From assembly GCF_002101375.1 (NCBI RefSeq), contig NZ_CP015207.1, forward strand, positions 2,000,001-2,064,000: a stretch of 64,000 bases of DNA. Reading direction: 5' to 3'. Below, one piece after another: positions 44,256 through 52,954 of this stretch. Below the pieces are notes generated by a model that searched no databases, was not told where the DNA came from, and was given only the letters and a program-made list of their open reading frames with translations. This stretch comes from Sporosarcina ureae (lineage in GTDB: Bacteria > Bacillota > Bacilli > Bacillales_A > Planococcaceae). A program made the translations under genes and the position numbers. The stretch's first letter is position 1; each line of letters opens with the position of its first letter.

Positions 44256-45155
44256 GTGAACAAGCTATTTACAAAATCTTCCGTAGCGTTGGCAGTTTTA
44301 GTAATGATTTGGGGGATTAGCTGGCCGATTTACAAACTATCTATCGTGTATGCACCGCCACTATTATTCTCGGGAATGCGTGCGTTGCTTGGCGGTTGTT
44401 TAATTGCATTGCTGATTATAAAACTGCGTGACAGATTGCAATGGCGTCAACATTGGCGGAAGTATTGTATTTCAGCTTTGTTCAACACCGTCCTGTTTTT
44501 CGGATTGCATACGATTGGACTTCACTATTTACCAGGCGGGTTATTCTCTGTACTCGTATATTTCCAGCCGGTTCTTCTTGGATTATTTGCTTGGATGTGG
44601 CTGGATGAAAGAATGACTCCAATTAAAGTAACGGGCCTGTTAATTGGGTTCATAGGAATTATTGTAGTGAGTGCTGAGCACTTCACTACTCATATTTCCA
44701 TACTGGGTGTGCTATTAGGTGTACTGACAGCTTTCTTTTGGGCAATTGGCGTCGCGTATGTGAAGAAAGTAAGTGGAGAAATCGATGCGTATTGGATGGT
44801 TGCGATGCAATTTACTATAGGAGGTGTGGTGCTACTTGTACTCAGTGCCATTACAGAGAGTTGGTCTGCAATAGAGTGGCATCCAATGTATTTATTCGGG
44901 CTTGGATTTGGCGCAACGCTGGGAATTCCTGTTGCCTATATCATTTATTATTCGCTGATTCGTGCGGGAGAGGCAAGCAAGGTGGCTGTCTTTACCTTTT
45001 TAGTCCCCGTCATTTCTGTATTTATCAGTACAGTATTTGTCGGTGAACCGATGACGCATACATTATGGGTAGGCTTGTTGTTAGTCGTTGTCAGTATTTG
45101 CTTTGTTAATTATCAAAAGAAGGTTCCTGTTACACTGATCGATAATAATGATTAG
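44256..45155 (+). CDS. EamA/DMT superfamily transporter
   Basis: The protein has 299 residues with ten membrane helices arranged as two EamA repeats. The first ends near LIGFIGIIVVSAEHF; the second has the characteristic SLIRAGEASKVAVFTFLVPVIS segment. Members usually export amino acids or metabolites; the substrate is unknown. The GTG at 44256 lies 7 bp after AAAGGA. An ATG at 44226 in frame has no ribosome binding site. Confidence 0.82.
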   Translation: MNKLFTKSSVALAVLVMIWGISWPIYKLSIVYAPPLLFSGMRALLGGCLIALLIIKLRDRLQWRQHWRKYCISALFNTVLFFGLHTIGLHYLPGGLFSVLVYFQPVLLGLFAWMWLDERMTPIKVTGLLIGFIGIIVVSAEHFTTHISILGVLLGVLTAFFWAIGVAYVKKVSGEIDAYWMVAMQFTIGGVVLLVLSAITESWSAIEWHPMYLFGLGFGATLGIPVAYIIYYSLIRAGEASKVAVFTFLVPVISVFISTVFVGEPMTHTLWVGLLLVVVSICFVNYQKKVPVTLIDNND

Positions 45156-45380
45156 GAGTATTGAAGAAAAAGGAGGAGTTACTGCTCCAATAGTTCAAAC
45201 CTCATAAAACAATCAAAAATTGACGTAATACCTTTTATTGGTACAGTGTCGACTCATTCAAAATAGGTTGAGTTTATAGGGATTTGCTGAATTCCTATGT
45301 GCTATCTTTTATCTTTTCAAATCCGAAGTATAGTACAATATGATAGAAAATATGTCTGCTATAACAGTTCGTAAAGGGAG

Positions 45381-46109
45381 ATGGCTATCATTTCTACGGA
45401 AAAGGAAACAATCATTATGGATGAACTGATGAAACAAATTGTTTCAAAGACTATCGCATATGGGGAAAGATTGCCCTCTGAAAACATTCTGGCAAAAACA
45501 CATAATGTACCCAGGATAACTGCTAGGAATGCATTAACAAAGTTAGAGGAACGGGGTTTTATTTATTCAAAACAAGGCAAAGGACGGTTTCTAAAAGAGC
45601 AGGCAATACAAATTCAGCTGTCTTTAACTGCGGGGACGAGTTTTACTGAAAAGATGAAGGCTTTAGGGTATGAATTGGAAACCCGCACGATAGATTGTGA
45701 AAAAATAACGTACGACGAACATATGTATCAAGTATTAGAAACGAAGAAATCAGACGCTATTTACAAAATAGGAAGATTGCGTTTGATTGACGGTGAGCCA
45801 ATCGCTATTCATTATTCTTTTGTCAGCGAGACGACTATACCGCGTATTAAAGAAGATGACTTCGATATCCAATCAATGTTTGGCTATTATCGGAAACTTG
45901 GCTATGGAGAATTTAACAGCCGCAAATCCCTGTTAAGCATCACATTTCCAACTGCTGGCGAGCAACAATTGTTATCTTGCAAAAGCATGGTCCCGCTCAT
46001 AATGGTTGAAAGCGACTGTGTGGACCAGAAAACTGGTAAAGTACTTGAATATACTAAAGTGCTATATCGCAGCGATAAGTTCAAATATGATATTACAATG
46101 AATTCATAA
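45381..46109 (+). CDS. phnF: GntR/HutC family regulator, probable PhnF
   Basis: The protein has 242 residues. An N-terminal GntR winged helix (about 15-75, with YGERLPSENILAKTHNV and a recognition helix RITARNALTKL) precedes a UTRA effector domain (about 95-235). It lies just upstream of a C-P lyase operon in the same direction, so control of that operon is likely. The start is uncertain: ATG 45381 abuts AAAGGGAG, while ATG 45417 has AAAGGA at 10 bp but trims the domain start. Confidence 0.8.
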   Translation: MAIISTEKETIIMDELMKQIVSKTIAYGERLPSENILAKTHNVPRITARNALTKLEERGFIYSKQGKGRFLKEQAIQIQLSLTAGTSFTEKMKALGYELETRTIDCEKITYDEHMYQVLETKKSDAIYKIGRLRLIDGEPIAIHYSFVSETTIPRIKEDDFDIQSMFGYYRKLGYGEFNSRKSLLSITFPTAGEQQLLSCKSMVPLIMVESDCVDQKTGKVLEYTKVLYRSDKFKYDITMNS

Positions 46110-46144
46110 ACAAGCAAAGGTCTCTCCACCTTGCTTGTTTTTTT
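46109..46144 (+). terminator. rho-independent terminator of phnF
   Basis: AACAAGCAA and TTGCTTGTT pair around a loop and are followed by seven T. It overlaps the phnF stop and separates it from phnG. Confidence 0.8.
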
Positions 46145-46151
46145 ATGTCCA

Positions 46152-46214
46152 ATTGTAAAGGATGTTTACAATATACTAACCGTATCTTAAAACTCACCAA
46201 CTTGGCGACAAGTT
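46152..46214 (+). promoter_or_regulatory. phn promoter region with two palindromes (candidate operators)
   Basis: ATTGTAAA-GGATG-TTTACAAT (46152-46172) is a perfect 8-bp-arm palindrome, followed at once by TATACT, a plausible -10 box. A second palindrome ACTTG-GCGA-CAAGT sits at 46200-46213. Either could bind the upstream GntR-type regulator. Confidence 0.55.
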
Positions 46215-46246
46215 ACTATTAATTTATAGAAAAGGAGGGAGCACAT

Positions 46247-46669
46247 ATGAAAAGAAGAAAAAGAACGGAAATTCTTATTCAAGAAAGTGGCCATCTTGCA
46301 AAAATATTTGCTGAAACCATAAAGGCTGCATATGACTGTCGTGAAATTACAGCGCCTCAATATGGAATGACGATGATCAAAATGCGTGAAACGGCTAAGA
46401 ATTCCTTGTTCTATATGGGTGAAGTCCTGGTAACGGAAGCAAAAGTGGAAATTGCCAATCGCATCGGCATCGGCATTGTCGCGGGGATGGAAGAGGAGCT
46501 TGCTAAGCATTTGGCAATCATCGATGCAGCGTATAAAGCCGAATTGCCTGAAACGTTTCTATGGGAACCCCAGTTGATTGCTGCTGAGGATGAAATCAGA
46601 AAAGAAGAAGCAAGACGACAAGCAGAATTAATCGGTACAAAAGTCAATTTTGAAACGATGGAAATATAA
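46247..46669 (+). CDS. phnG: C-P lyase subunit PhnG
   Basis: This 140-residue alpha-helical protein with LFYMGEVLVTEAKVEI is the PhnG core. PhnG is part of the PhnGHIJ core complex; with PhnI it helps couple phosphonates to the ribose of ATP. It is first in the phn operon, with AAAGGAGGG 6-8 bp before the ATG, 36 bp before phnH. Confidence 0.9.
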   Translation: MKRRKRTEILIQESGHLAKIFAETIKAAYDCREITAPQYGMTMIKMRETAKNSLFYMGEVLVTEAKVEIANRIGIGIVAGMEEELAKHLAIIDAAYKAELPETFLWEPQLIAAEDEIRKEEARRQAELIGTKVNFETMEI

Positions 46670-46705
46670 TTACTTACTTGAAACAAAGTAGACAGGAGAG
46701 AGAGT

Positions 46706-47302
46706 ATGGCGATTGATCAAGTACATGATTTGCAATATGTCTATCGTAAATTACTGCATAGTATGTCACGACCTGGCACGATTTCATCCATTACTGAACC
46801 GATGAAACAAATGGATTATTCTATTCCGTGCAGTGAAGCTTTACTTTTAACTGCCATGGCATTATTGGATGGAGAGGCCACTTTCCATATTATATCCAAT
46901 GAACACCAAGAGCTAATAGAAAAGATATCGGAATATACGTCTGCTAAATATGCAGCCATTCATGAAGCAGATTTTGTCATAGTCCTTTACGAAGACAATG
47001 AGCAAGAGATACAACATGCTATGGAACGTTGTAAAATCGGTTCTCTCATCGATCCACAGCAATCTTCCACTTGGCTTGTTGAAAGTCCTGTTTTACAAAA
47101 TGATGGTCAAACGGTTTTAAAAGGTCCGGGTATTCAAACGGAAGTGCTCTTGCAAACAGGATTTCCAGAAGTATTATGGCAAGCGCGAAATCAGCGAACG
47201 AAAGAATTTCCGATGGGAATCGACTTGATTTTTATAGATCAAGATTCACAAATTGCTTGCGTACCCAGAACAACGGCAGTGGCATGTAAGGAGGTGGGAT
47301 AA
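46706..47302 (+). CDS. phnH: C-P lyase subunit PhnH
   Basis: The protein has 198 residues. The start YRKLLHSMSRPGTI and the closing PMGIDLIFIDQDSQIACVPR are PhnH landmarks; the protein resembles PLP-type transferases but lacks the cofactor lysine. It is a structural part of PhnGHIJ. AGGAGAG lies before the ATG, and the stop is directly followed by phnI. Confidence 0.92.
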   Translation: MAIDQVHDLQYVYRKLLHSMSRPGTISSITEPMKQMDYSIPCSEALLLTAMALLDGEATFHIISNEHQELIEKISEYTSAKYAAIHEADFVIVLYEDNEQEIQHAMERCKIGSLIDPQQSSTWLVESPVLQNDGQTVLKGPGIQTEVLLQTGFPEVLWQARNQRTKEFPMGIDLIFIDQDSQIACVPRTTAVACKEVG

Positions 47303-48418
47303 GTGGGTTATGTTCCTGTAAAAGGAGGCACAGAGGCGATAGAGGCTTCTATCAAACGAGTGAAGTTTGAACGGCTCAAAGGGGAAGCCATCCTTGAAAT
47401 AGAAACTATTTTGTCGACGATGAGAGCTTTGGTTGATCAAGTCATGTCGGAAAGTAGTTTATATTCACCGCAATTGGCGGCATTGGCGATCAAGCAAGCA
47501 GAGGGAAGCATGGAAGAAGCAGTATTCCTTATGCGTGCCCACCGATCTACCTTGCCGAGATTGTATTACAGCCAGTCAGTTGAAACAGAAGCGATGTTTG
47601 TAGAACGAAGAATTTCTGCAAGCTTTAAAGATATACCAGGCGGTCAATTATTGGGTGCCACGTATGACTATACACATCGGCTTTTAGATTTTGATTTGAT
47701 CAATGAAAAAAAAGCTGATAATACGCATTGGCTGCACAGCTATGCTAAAGAACTTCAAGAGGTGAAAGTGGAAGAAACGATTGAACGCTATCCGAAAGTT
47801 GTAGAGTACCTTCGTAAAGAAGGATTGTTTGAACAATATGAAATGGATAATACAGAACCTGAAGATATTACGAAAAGAAGTTTGGAATTTCCGGCAAGCC
47901 GCAGTGCGAGACTGCAAGTCCTGACCCGCGGACAAACAGGTGCGCTCACTTCTTTGGCATATGCCTCGTTGCGTGGATATGGAGAAGTCCATCCTACTGT
48001 AGGTGAAGTGCGTGTAGGTTCACTACCGATTTACGTTAAGCATCCGAACGAAGAAGATGGTTCAGCGGACGAAGAGTTTTATATAGGTGACATTCAAGTA
48101 ACCGAAGTAGAATCGTTTGTGCCCGTCAATGTGAAAAATGAACACAATGAAGACGAACTGGAATTTGAGATTGGGTATGGGATTTGTTATGGACAAAATG
48201 AAACCAAAACGATTGCAATGAGTATTCTCGATCAATGTCTAGAACACCTAAATGATGAATTTCCAACGCATGATGAAGAATTTGTACTGCTTCACATTGA
48301 TTCAGTGGAATCCAGTGGGTTTATTTCCCACTTGAAGCTACCACATTACGTGACGTTCCAATCTAAATTAGACAGTATTCGGCAAGTGAAGAAAGGGGTG
48401 CAGGTCAATGAAGGCTAA
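47303..48418 (+). CDS. phnI: C-P lyase subunit PhnI (nucleosidase/transfer subunit)
   Basis: This 371-residue protein starts with GTG after AAGGAGG and has GYVPVKGGTEAIEASI. PhnI is the catalytic subunit that, with PhnG, PhnH and PhnL, displaces adenine from ATP to give a 5-triphosphoribosyl-1-phosphonate. The C-terminal block with FEIGYGICYGQNETKTIAM and LDQCLEH is typical. It overlaps phnJ by 11 bp. Confidence 0.93.
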   Translation: MGYVPVKGGTEAIEASIKRVKFERLKGEAILEIETILSTMRALVDQVMSESSLYSPQLAALAIKQAEGSMEEAVFLMRAHRSTLPRLYYSQSVETEAMFVERRISASFKDIPGGQLLGATYDYTHRLLDFDLINEKKADNTHWLHSYAKELQEVKVEETIERYPKVVEYLRKEGLFEQYEMDNTEPEDITKRSLEFPASRSARLQVLTRGQTGALTSLAYASLRGYGEVHPTVGEVRVGSLPIYVKHPNEEDGSADEEFYIGDIQVTEVESFVPVNVKNEHNEDELEFEIGYGICYGQNETKTIAMSILDQCLEHLNDEFPTHDEEFVLLHIDSVESSGFISHLKLPHYVTFQSKLDSIRQVKKGVQVNEG

Positions 48419-49274
48419 CACGCATTTTGCTTTTTTTGATGAAGGTTCAAAAAAAGAAATTCGTCGCGCTACTCTAAAAGCTGTAGCGATTCCAGGCTAT
48501 CAAGTGCCATTTGCTTCTAGGGAAATGCCCATTGCACGAGGCTGGGGAACAGGTGGTTTGCAGCTTACACTTTCTCTTATTGGCCAAACAGATGTGCTGA
48601 AAGTGATCGACCAAGGCTCTGATGAATCGGTCAATGCAGTGAGTATCAAAAAGCTAGTTCAAGATACAACGGGTGTACAACTGACAGAGTGTACAGAGCA
48701 AGCGGACATCATTCAATCAAGGCACCGGATTCCGGAATGTTCATTGACGAAAGAGCAAATTCTTGTGTTACAAGTACCGATACCAGAACCTCTGCGTGCC
48801 ATTGAAGCTAGAGAGTATGTGACAAAATGTATGCACGCAGAAGATGATTATAGTGGTGCATGGCTGATGTTGTTCGAGCAAATTATGAAGTATGGAAAAA
48901 CGGCGACAACTGCTGATCATCCCGTGTCCGTTCACGATCGTTATGTCATGGCGCCAAGCCCGATTCCAAGATTCGACAACCCAAAAATGAATCATTCTGA
49001 AGCATTGATCCTTCTGGGAGCAGGAAGAGAAAAGAAAATATATGCTGTACCGCCATATACATCCGTCAAATCGTTAGCTTTTGATGATTATCCATTTACT
49101 GTCGAATCTTTTGAAGGAGCTCATTGTCATTTATGTGGAGCAGTAGATGTTTTCCTGGATGAACTCATAGATCACGAAAAGAGTGAAACGATTTATCAGT
49201 GCAACGATTCGGCTTATTGTATAGAACAATTAAACAAACAAGAGAAAGTCGAGGTGGAAAGCACATATGCATGA
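48408..49274 (+). CDS. phnJ: carbon-phosphorus lyase PhnJ (radical SAM)
   Basis: The protein has 288 residues. PhnJ cleaves the C-P bond of ribosyl phosphonates, releasing the alkane and a cyclic ribose phosphate. The essential cysteines C240, C243, C265 and C271 show C-x2-C-x21-C-x5-C spacing, the same as the [4Fe-4S] and thiyl-radical cysteines of the E. coli enzyme. The start has FAFFDEGSKKEIRRATLKA. It overlaps phnI and phnK. Confidence 0.95.
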   Translation: MKANTHFAFFDEGSKKEIRRATLKAVAIPGYQVPFASREMPIARGWGTGGLQLTLSLIGQTDVLKVIDQGSDESVNAVSIKKLVQDTTGVQLTECTEQADIIQSRHRIPECSLTKEQILVLQVPIPEPLRAIEAREYVTKCMHAEDDYSGAWLMLFEQIMKYGKTATTADHPVSVHDRYVMAPSPIPRFDNPKMNHSEALILLGAGREKKIYAVPPYTSVKSLAFDDYPFTVESFEGAHCHLCGAVDVFLDELIDHEKSETIYQCNDSAYCIEQLNKQEKVEVESTYA

Positions 49275-50106
49275 AACTCCGATTTTACAGGTTAAGAATT
49301 TGTGTAAGCAATATGGCACGGGCTGTCTTGTATGCCGAGATATACAGCAAAATAGTTTGGAGAAAAATTACTGTAAAAATTGTGGAACAGTTTTTGCCGT
49401 GCGAGACGTCTCTTTAGATCTTTATCGTGGAGAAATTTTGGGGATTGTTGGAGAAAGTGGAAGTGGCAAATCGACGATGATGCAGTGCTTATATTTTGAT
49501 ACCGACATCACATCCGGAGCGGCATACATTAACCGACCGGGGAAAGAAAACGAAAATGTTTTTGAATTATCCTCTCAGCAAAAGCGGTTGATTCGAAATC
49601 ATGATTATGGCATGGTGTATCAAAATCCCGTCCACGGGCTGAAGATGAACTTTTCATCGATTGGCAATATAGCGGAAAAATTAATTGCGGCAGGAAATCG
49701 AAATGTGTCGGATATGGAGGCCACAGGAAAAAGGTTGCTTACGAATGTTCATATTCCGTTGCATCGCATGAAAGAGGAACCTGAAAATTTTTCGGGTGGG
49801 ATGCAGCAACGCGTACAAATTGCTAAAGCGTTATCGAATAACCCACCTATTTTGTTTTTGGATGAAGTAACAACTGGGCTAGACTTGTCGGTGCAAGCAA
49901 ATGTACTAGATTTAATCAAAAAAATCCAAAGAGAGCTACAAATCAGCATGATCGTGGTGTCACATGATTTGGCAGTGATTCGGATGCTGGCTGACCGTAC
50001 TATTGTCATGTTAAACGGCGAAATAATTGAAGAAGGTTTGACAGATCAAGTTTTAGAAGACCCACAACATGCGTATACACAACAACTGGTGTACTCATTA
50101 CTATAG
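49267..50106 (+). CDS. phnK: C-P lyase ATPase subunit PhnK with a four-cysteine insertion
   Basis: This 279-residue ABC ATPase has Walker A GESGSGKST, signature FSGGMQQRVQ and Walker B ILFLDEVTTGLD. PhnK binds the core complex through PhnJ. Compared with E. coli PhnK it has an N-terminal insertion with C20-x2-C23 and C36-x2-C39, a likely zinc or metal knuckle. It overlaps phnJ by 8 bp. Confidence 0.9.
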   Translation: MHETPILQVKNLCKQYGTGCLVCRDIQQNSLEKNYCKNCGTVFAVRDVSLDLYRGEILGIVGESGSGKSTMMQCLYFDTDITSGAAYINRPGKENENVFELSSQQKRLIRNHDYGMVYQNPVHGLKMNFSSIGNIAEKLIAAGNRNVSDMEATGKRLLTNVHIPLHRMKEEPENFSGGMQQRVQIAKALSNNPPILFLDEVTTGLDLSVQANVLDLIKKIQRELQISMIVVSHDLAVIRMLADRTIVMLNGEIIEEGLTDQVLEDPQHAYTQQLVYSLL

Positions 50107-50120
50107 GAGGAGCTGCTGAT

Positions 50121-51302
50121 ATGTATGTAATCCACAATGGGAATATCATAACGGAAAATGAAATACTTGAAGGTTTTGCGGTTGTTGTAGAAGGAGAATT
50201 CATTCAAGATATCATCCCCCAGGAAGACGTTATGAAATTTCCTGAAGCTAACCGGATAGATGCCGGCGGCGGATTTATTTCTCCGGGGTTTATTGACATT
50301 CATTCTGATTATATTGAAACCATTGCATCGCCAAGACCTTCTTGCATGATGGATTTCGATTTAAGTTTGCGAGAGGCTGAAAAAATTTTGGTCAGTCACG
50401 GGATTACGACTATGTTTCACTCCCTGTCCTTTTATGGGGAAGACGTCTTTACAAAGAAAACGATGCACCATCCAAAGAATATCCAGCGTATGATCGATGC
50501 CATCCATTCCACACATAGGAATTTGCACTTGATCCGTCATCGTTTACATGCACGATTTGAGATTGACAATATGGATGGTGTGGCGAGTCTTGTGCAGAAT
50601 ATAGAAGATGACAAAGTACATTTGCTCTCTTTTATGGATCATACGCCGGGACAAGGGCAATATCGTAATTTAGAAGTGTACCGTGAAACTTTAAAAGGAT
50701 ACCGCGATCTATCGGATTCAGACATCAATGTGCTGATCGCGGAAAGACAAACAACAGAGTCTCTAACGACTGAAAACATTAAGGGAATAGCAGAGATTGC
50801 TGCGAAGAAAGGTATTGCCATTGCCTCTCATGATGATGACAATACTCAAAAACTCGAATTAGTGAAAACCTTTGGTACGACCATTAGCGAATTTCCGATT
50901 ACGTTAGAAGTTGCGAAGAAAGCGAAAGAACTTGGCTTGCATACGATTGCGGGTGCTCCCAATGTTTTACTCGGTGGTTCACATTCTGGCAATTTATCTG
51001 CAACAGAAGCAATTCGTCACGGTTGTGTAGATATTTTATGCAGTGACTATTATCCAGCGGGTCTCTTGCATGCGGTCTTTGCATTGCATGAGCAATATGG
51101 CAACGATCTGCACAAAATGTTCTTGATGGTTACATTGAATCCGGCGAAAGCAGTTCGAATAGATGATGAATTGGGATCCATTAAAATTGGGAAGAAAGCC
51201 GACCTGCTAGTCATTGAGAGAATGGATGACGGTTATCCGATGTTGACGACGACAATGGTAAACGGAAAGCTAATTACGAAAACAAATTACCGCACAAACT
51301 AA
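50121..51302 (+). CDS. phnM: alpha-D-ribose 1-methylphosphonate 5-triphosphate diphosphatase PhnM
   Basis: This 393-residue amidohydrolase starts with MYVIHNGNIITENE and has the metal motif GFIDIHSDYIE, a histidine-rich SHDDDN block and the C-terminal KAVRIDDELGSIKIGKKADL. PhnM removes pyrophosphate from the triphosphoribosyl phosphonate before PhnJ acts. AGGAGG lies before the ATG, and the gene is 14 bp after phnK, in place of the E. coli order where phnL comes first. Confidence 0.92.
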   Translation: MYVIHNGNIITENEILEGFAVVVEGEFIQDIIPQEDVMKFPEANRIDAGGGFISPGFIDIHSDYIETIASPRPSCMMDFDLSLREAEKILVSHGITTMFHSLSFYGEDVFTKKTMHHPKNIQRMIDAIHSTHRNLHLIRHRLHARFEIDNMDGVASLVQNIEDDKVHLLSFMDHTPGQGQYRNLEVYRETLKGYRDLSDSDINVLIAERQTTESLTTENIKGIAEIAAKKGIAIASHDDDNTQKLELVKTFGTTISEFPITLEVAKKAKELGLHTIAGAPNVLLGGSHSGNLSATEAIRHGCVDILCSDYYPAGLLHAVFALHEQYGNDLHKMFLMVTLNPAKAVRIDDELGSIKIGKKADLLVIERMDDGYPMLTTTMVNGKLITKTNYRTN

Positions 51303-51328
51303 TGTAATTGGAGAGGAGCATCATCGTG

Positions 51329-52054
51329 ATGTCCATACTGAAAATCGCTGGATTCGGCAAACGTTTCACTATTCATCATTTAGACAAAACCATGTCAGCT
51401 ACAGAGAATATTCATTTTTCCTTAGAAGCTGGTGAGTTCATTGGTATTGTGGGAAAAAGTGGGAGTGGGAAATCAACGATCTTAAAAAGTATTTACCGTA
51501 CGTATTTACCCGATGAAGGTGAGATCCTATACGACTCACAGAGCTTTGGACTTGTGGACTTGTCACAAGTGAGCGATCGACAAATGCTGTACTTGCGTAA
51601 ATACGAAATAGGTTATGTATCTCAATTTTTAAATGTTATGCCAAGGACAACTTGCCGACAGTTAGTGACCAATGCGTTGCTGGAAATGGGGGAATCTGAA
51701 ATAACAGCCAATGTTGAATCTGAAAAAACGTTAGCTCATTTCGAACTGGATCCCAAACTATGGGACAGTTATCCAAATACCTTCTCGGGCGGCGAGAAAT
51801 TACGCTTGAACATTGCCATGGCTACGGTGAAAAAACCTAGGCTATTATTGCTTGATGAGCCGACTGCTAGTTTAGATCAGCAATCAAAAGTAAGAGTTCG
51901 TGAAATGATAGAAAAACTAAAGAAAAATGGAACAACGCTTGTAGGGATTTTCCATGATATAGAGTTCATGGAAGGGTTATGTGACAAAGTATTCGACATG
52001 AAGGCGAAAAAACTCGTGCTAGATAATAAGGTGGGTGTTGGTTCTGAAAGCTGA
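51329..52054 (+). CDS. phnL: C-P lyase ATPase subunit PhnL
   Basis: This 241-residue ABC ATPase has Walker A GKSGSGKST, signature FSGGEKLRLN and Walker B LLLLDEPTASLD. The N-terminal block RFTIHHLDK is typical of PhnL. It assists PhnGHI in the first coupling step and binds the PhnK-bearing core. GAGAGGAG lies 10 bp before ATG 51329; a GTG one codon earlier is equally possible. Confidence 0.9.
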   Translation: MSILKIAGFGKRFTIHHLDKTMSATENIHFSLEAGEFIGIVGKSGSGKSTILKSIYRTYLPDEGEILYDSQSFGLVDLSQVSDRQMLYLRKYEIGYVSQFLNVMPRTTCRQLVTNALLEMGESEITANVESEKTLAHFELDPKLWDSYPNTFSGGEKLRLNIAMATVKKPRLLLLDEPTASLDQQSKVRVREMIEKLKKNGTTLVGIFHDIEFMEGLCDKVFDMKAKKLVLDNKVGVGSES

Positions 52055-52841
52055 TTTACATGTTCATAGTCACTATTCAGATGGCTCGGATTCTGTTTCT
52101 ACTGTTTTTCAAAAGGCTGTACAGGCTGGCTTAACACATATTAGTTTTGTCGATCATGACACCGTAGCCGGATGGGAAGAAATCCGAACTGCAAGTAAGG
52201 AATTTGGCATCATGGCACTACCCGGAGTTGAAATATCAGCTTATGATTTCCGGCGGCAACGGAAGGTACATGTGCTTGGTTACAACTATGATTCCGATGC
52301 AGTACATATCCAATCGATTTGCCAACCTTTACTAGAAAGAAGGCATGCTCACTCGCTTTGGCAAATAGAACAAATCATAAAGGCCGGTTATTTGCTTGAC
52401 AAGGATAGAATTCTTGAATCAGCGAAATCTTCCGGAACAATTTACAAACAACATATTATGAAAGAGCTGACGGAAGATCCGTTTACTTCCGTTGCCTATC
52501 AACAATTATATAAAGAGTTATTTAAAGGACAGGGTATCGCTTCAGGTGATATAGAATACATCGATGTGTATGATGCCGTGGAAGCCATTAAAGCTGACAG
52601 CGGATTGGCTGTAATTGCGCATCCAGGTCAGCTGGATTCATATGATTTGATCCCTGAATTGGTGGAGGCTGGACTTGACGGTATTGAACGCCATCACTTT
52701 GATCATACAGCCGAAGATCGTAGACGAGTTGAAGAACTAGCCGAACAGTATCATCTGTTAATGACAGGCGGCTCAGATTTTCACGGTGCATTTGGGAAAG
52801 AAATTGAAGTGGGCGATATTGTGAGTCCTTCCAATTTTTAA
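52035..52841 (+). CDS. PHP-domain phosphoesterase, probable cyclic ribose phosphate hydrolase (PhnPP-like)
   Basis: This 268-residue PHP-fold metallohydrolase has DLHVHSHYSDGSD (H9 and H11 among the metal ligands), a PGVEISA Glu, an IAHPGQ His and a C-terminal GSDFHG. It overlaps phnL by 20 bp. PhnJ makes 5-phosphoribosyl 1,2-cyclic phosphate, which E. coli opens with the unrelated metallo-beta-lactamase PhnP. No phnP is present, so this protein is the natural candidate, like the PHP enzyme known as PhnPP. phnN is also missing from the operon. Confidence 0.85.
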   Translation: MLVLKADLHVHSHYSDGSDSVSTVFQKAVQAGLTHISFVDHDTVAGWEEIRTASKEFGIMALPGVEISAYDFRRQRKVHVLGYNYDSDAVHIQSICQPLLERRHAHSLWQIEQIIKAGYLLDKDRILESAKSSGTIYKQHIMKELTEDPFTSVAYQQLYKELFKGQGIASGDIEYIDVYDAVEAIKADSGLAVIAHPGQLDSYDLIPELVEAGLDGIERHHFDHTAEDRRRVEELAEQYHLLMTGGSDFHGAFGKEIEVGDIVSPSNF

Positions 52842-52954
52842 GGGGCAGATAAAAATGGTGTAAAGAGTCTATAAAGATCCTGTAAATACGCACCTTGCGT
52901 TATCTTTCTGTGTTTCAATAAAGTGGAGTAACCAGTTGAAGAGGAGTGAACTTG

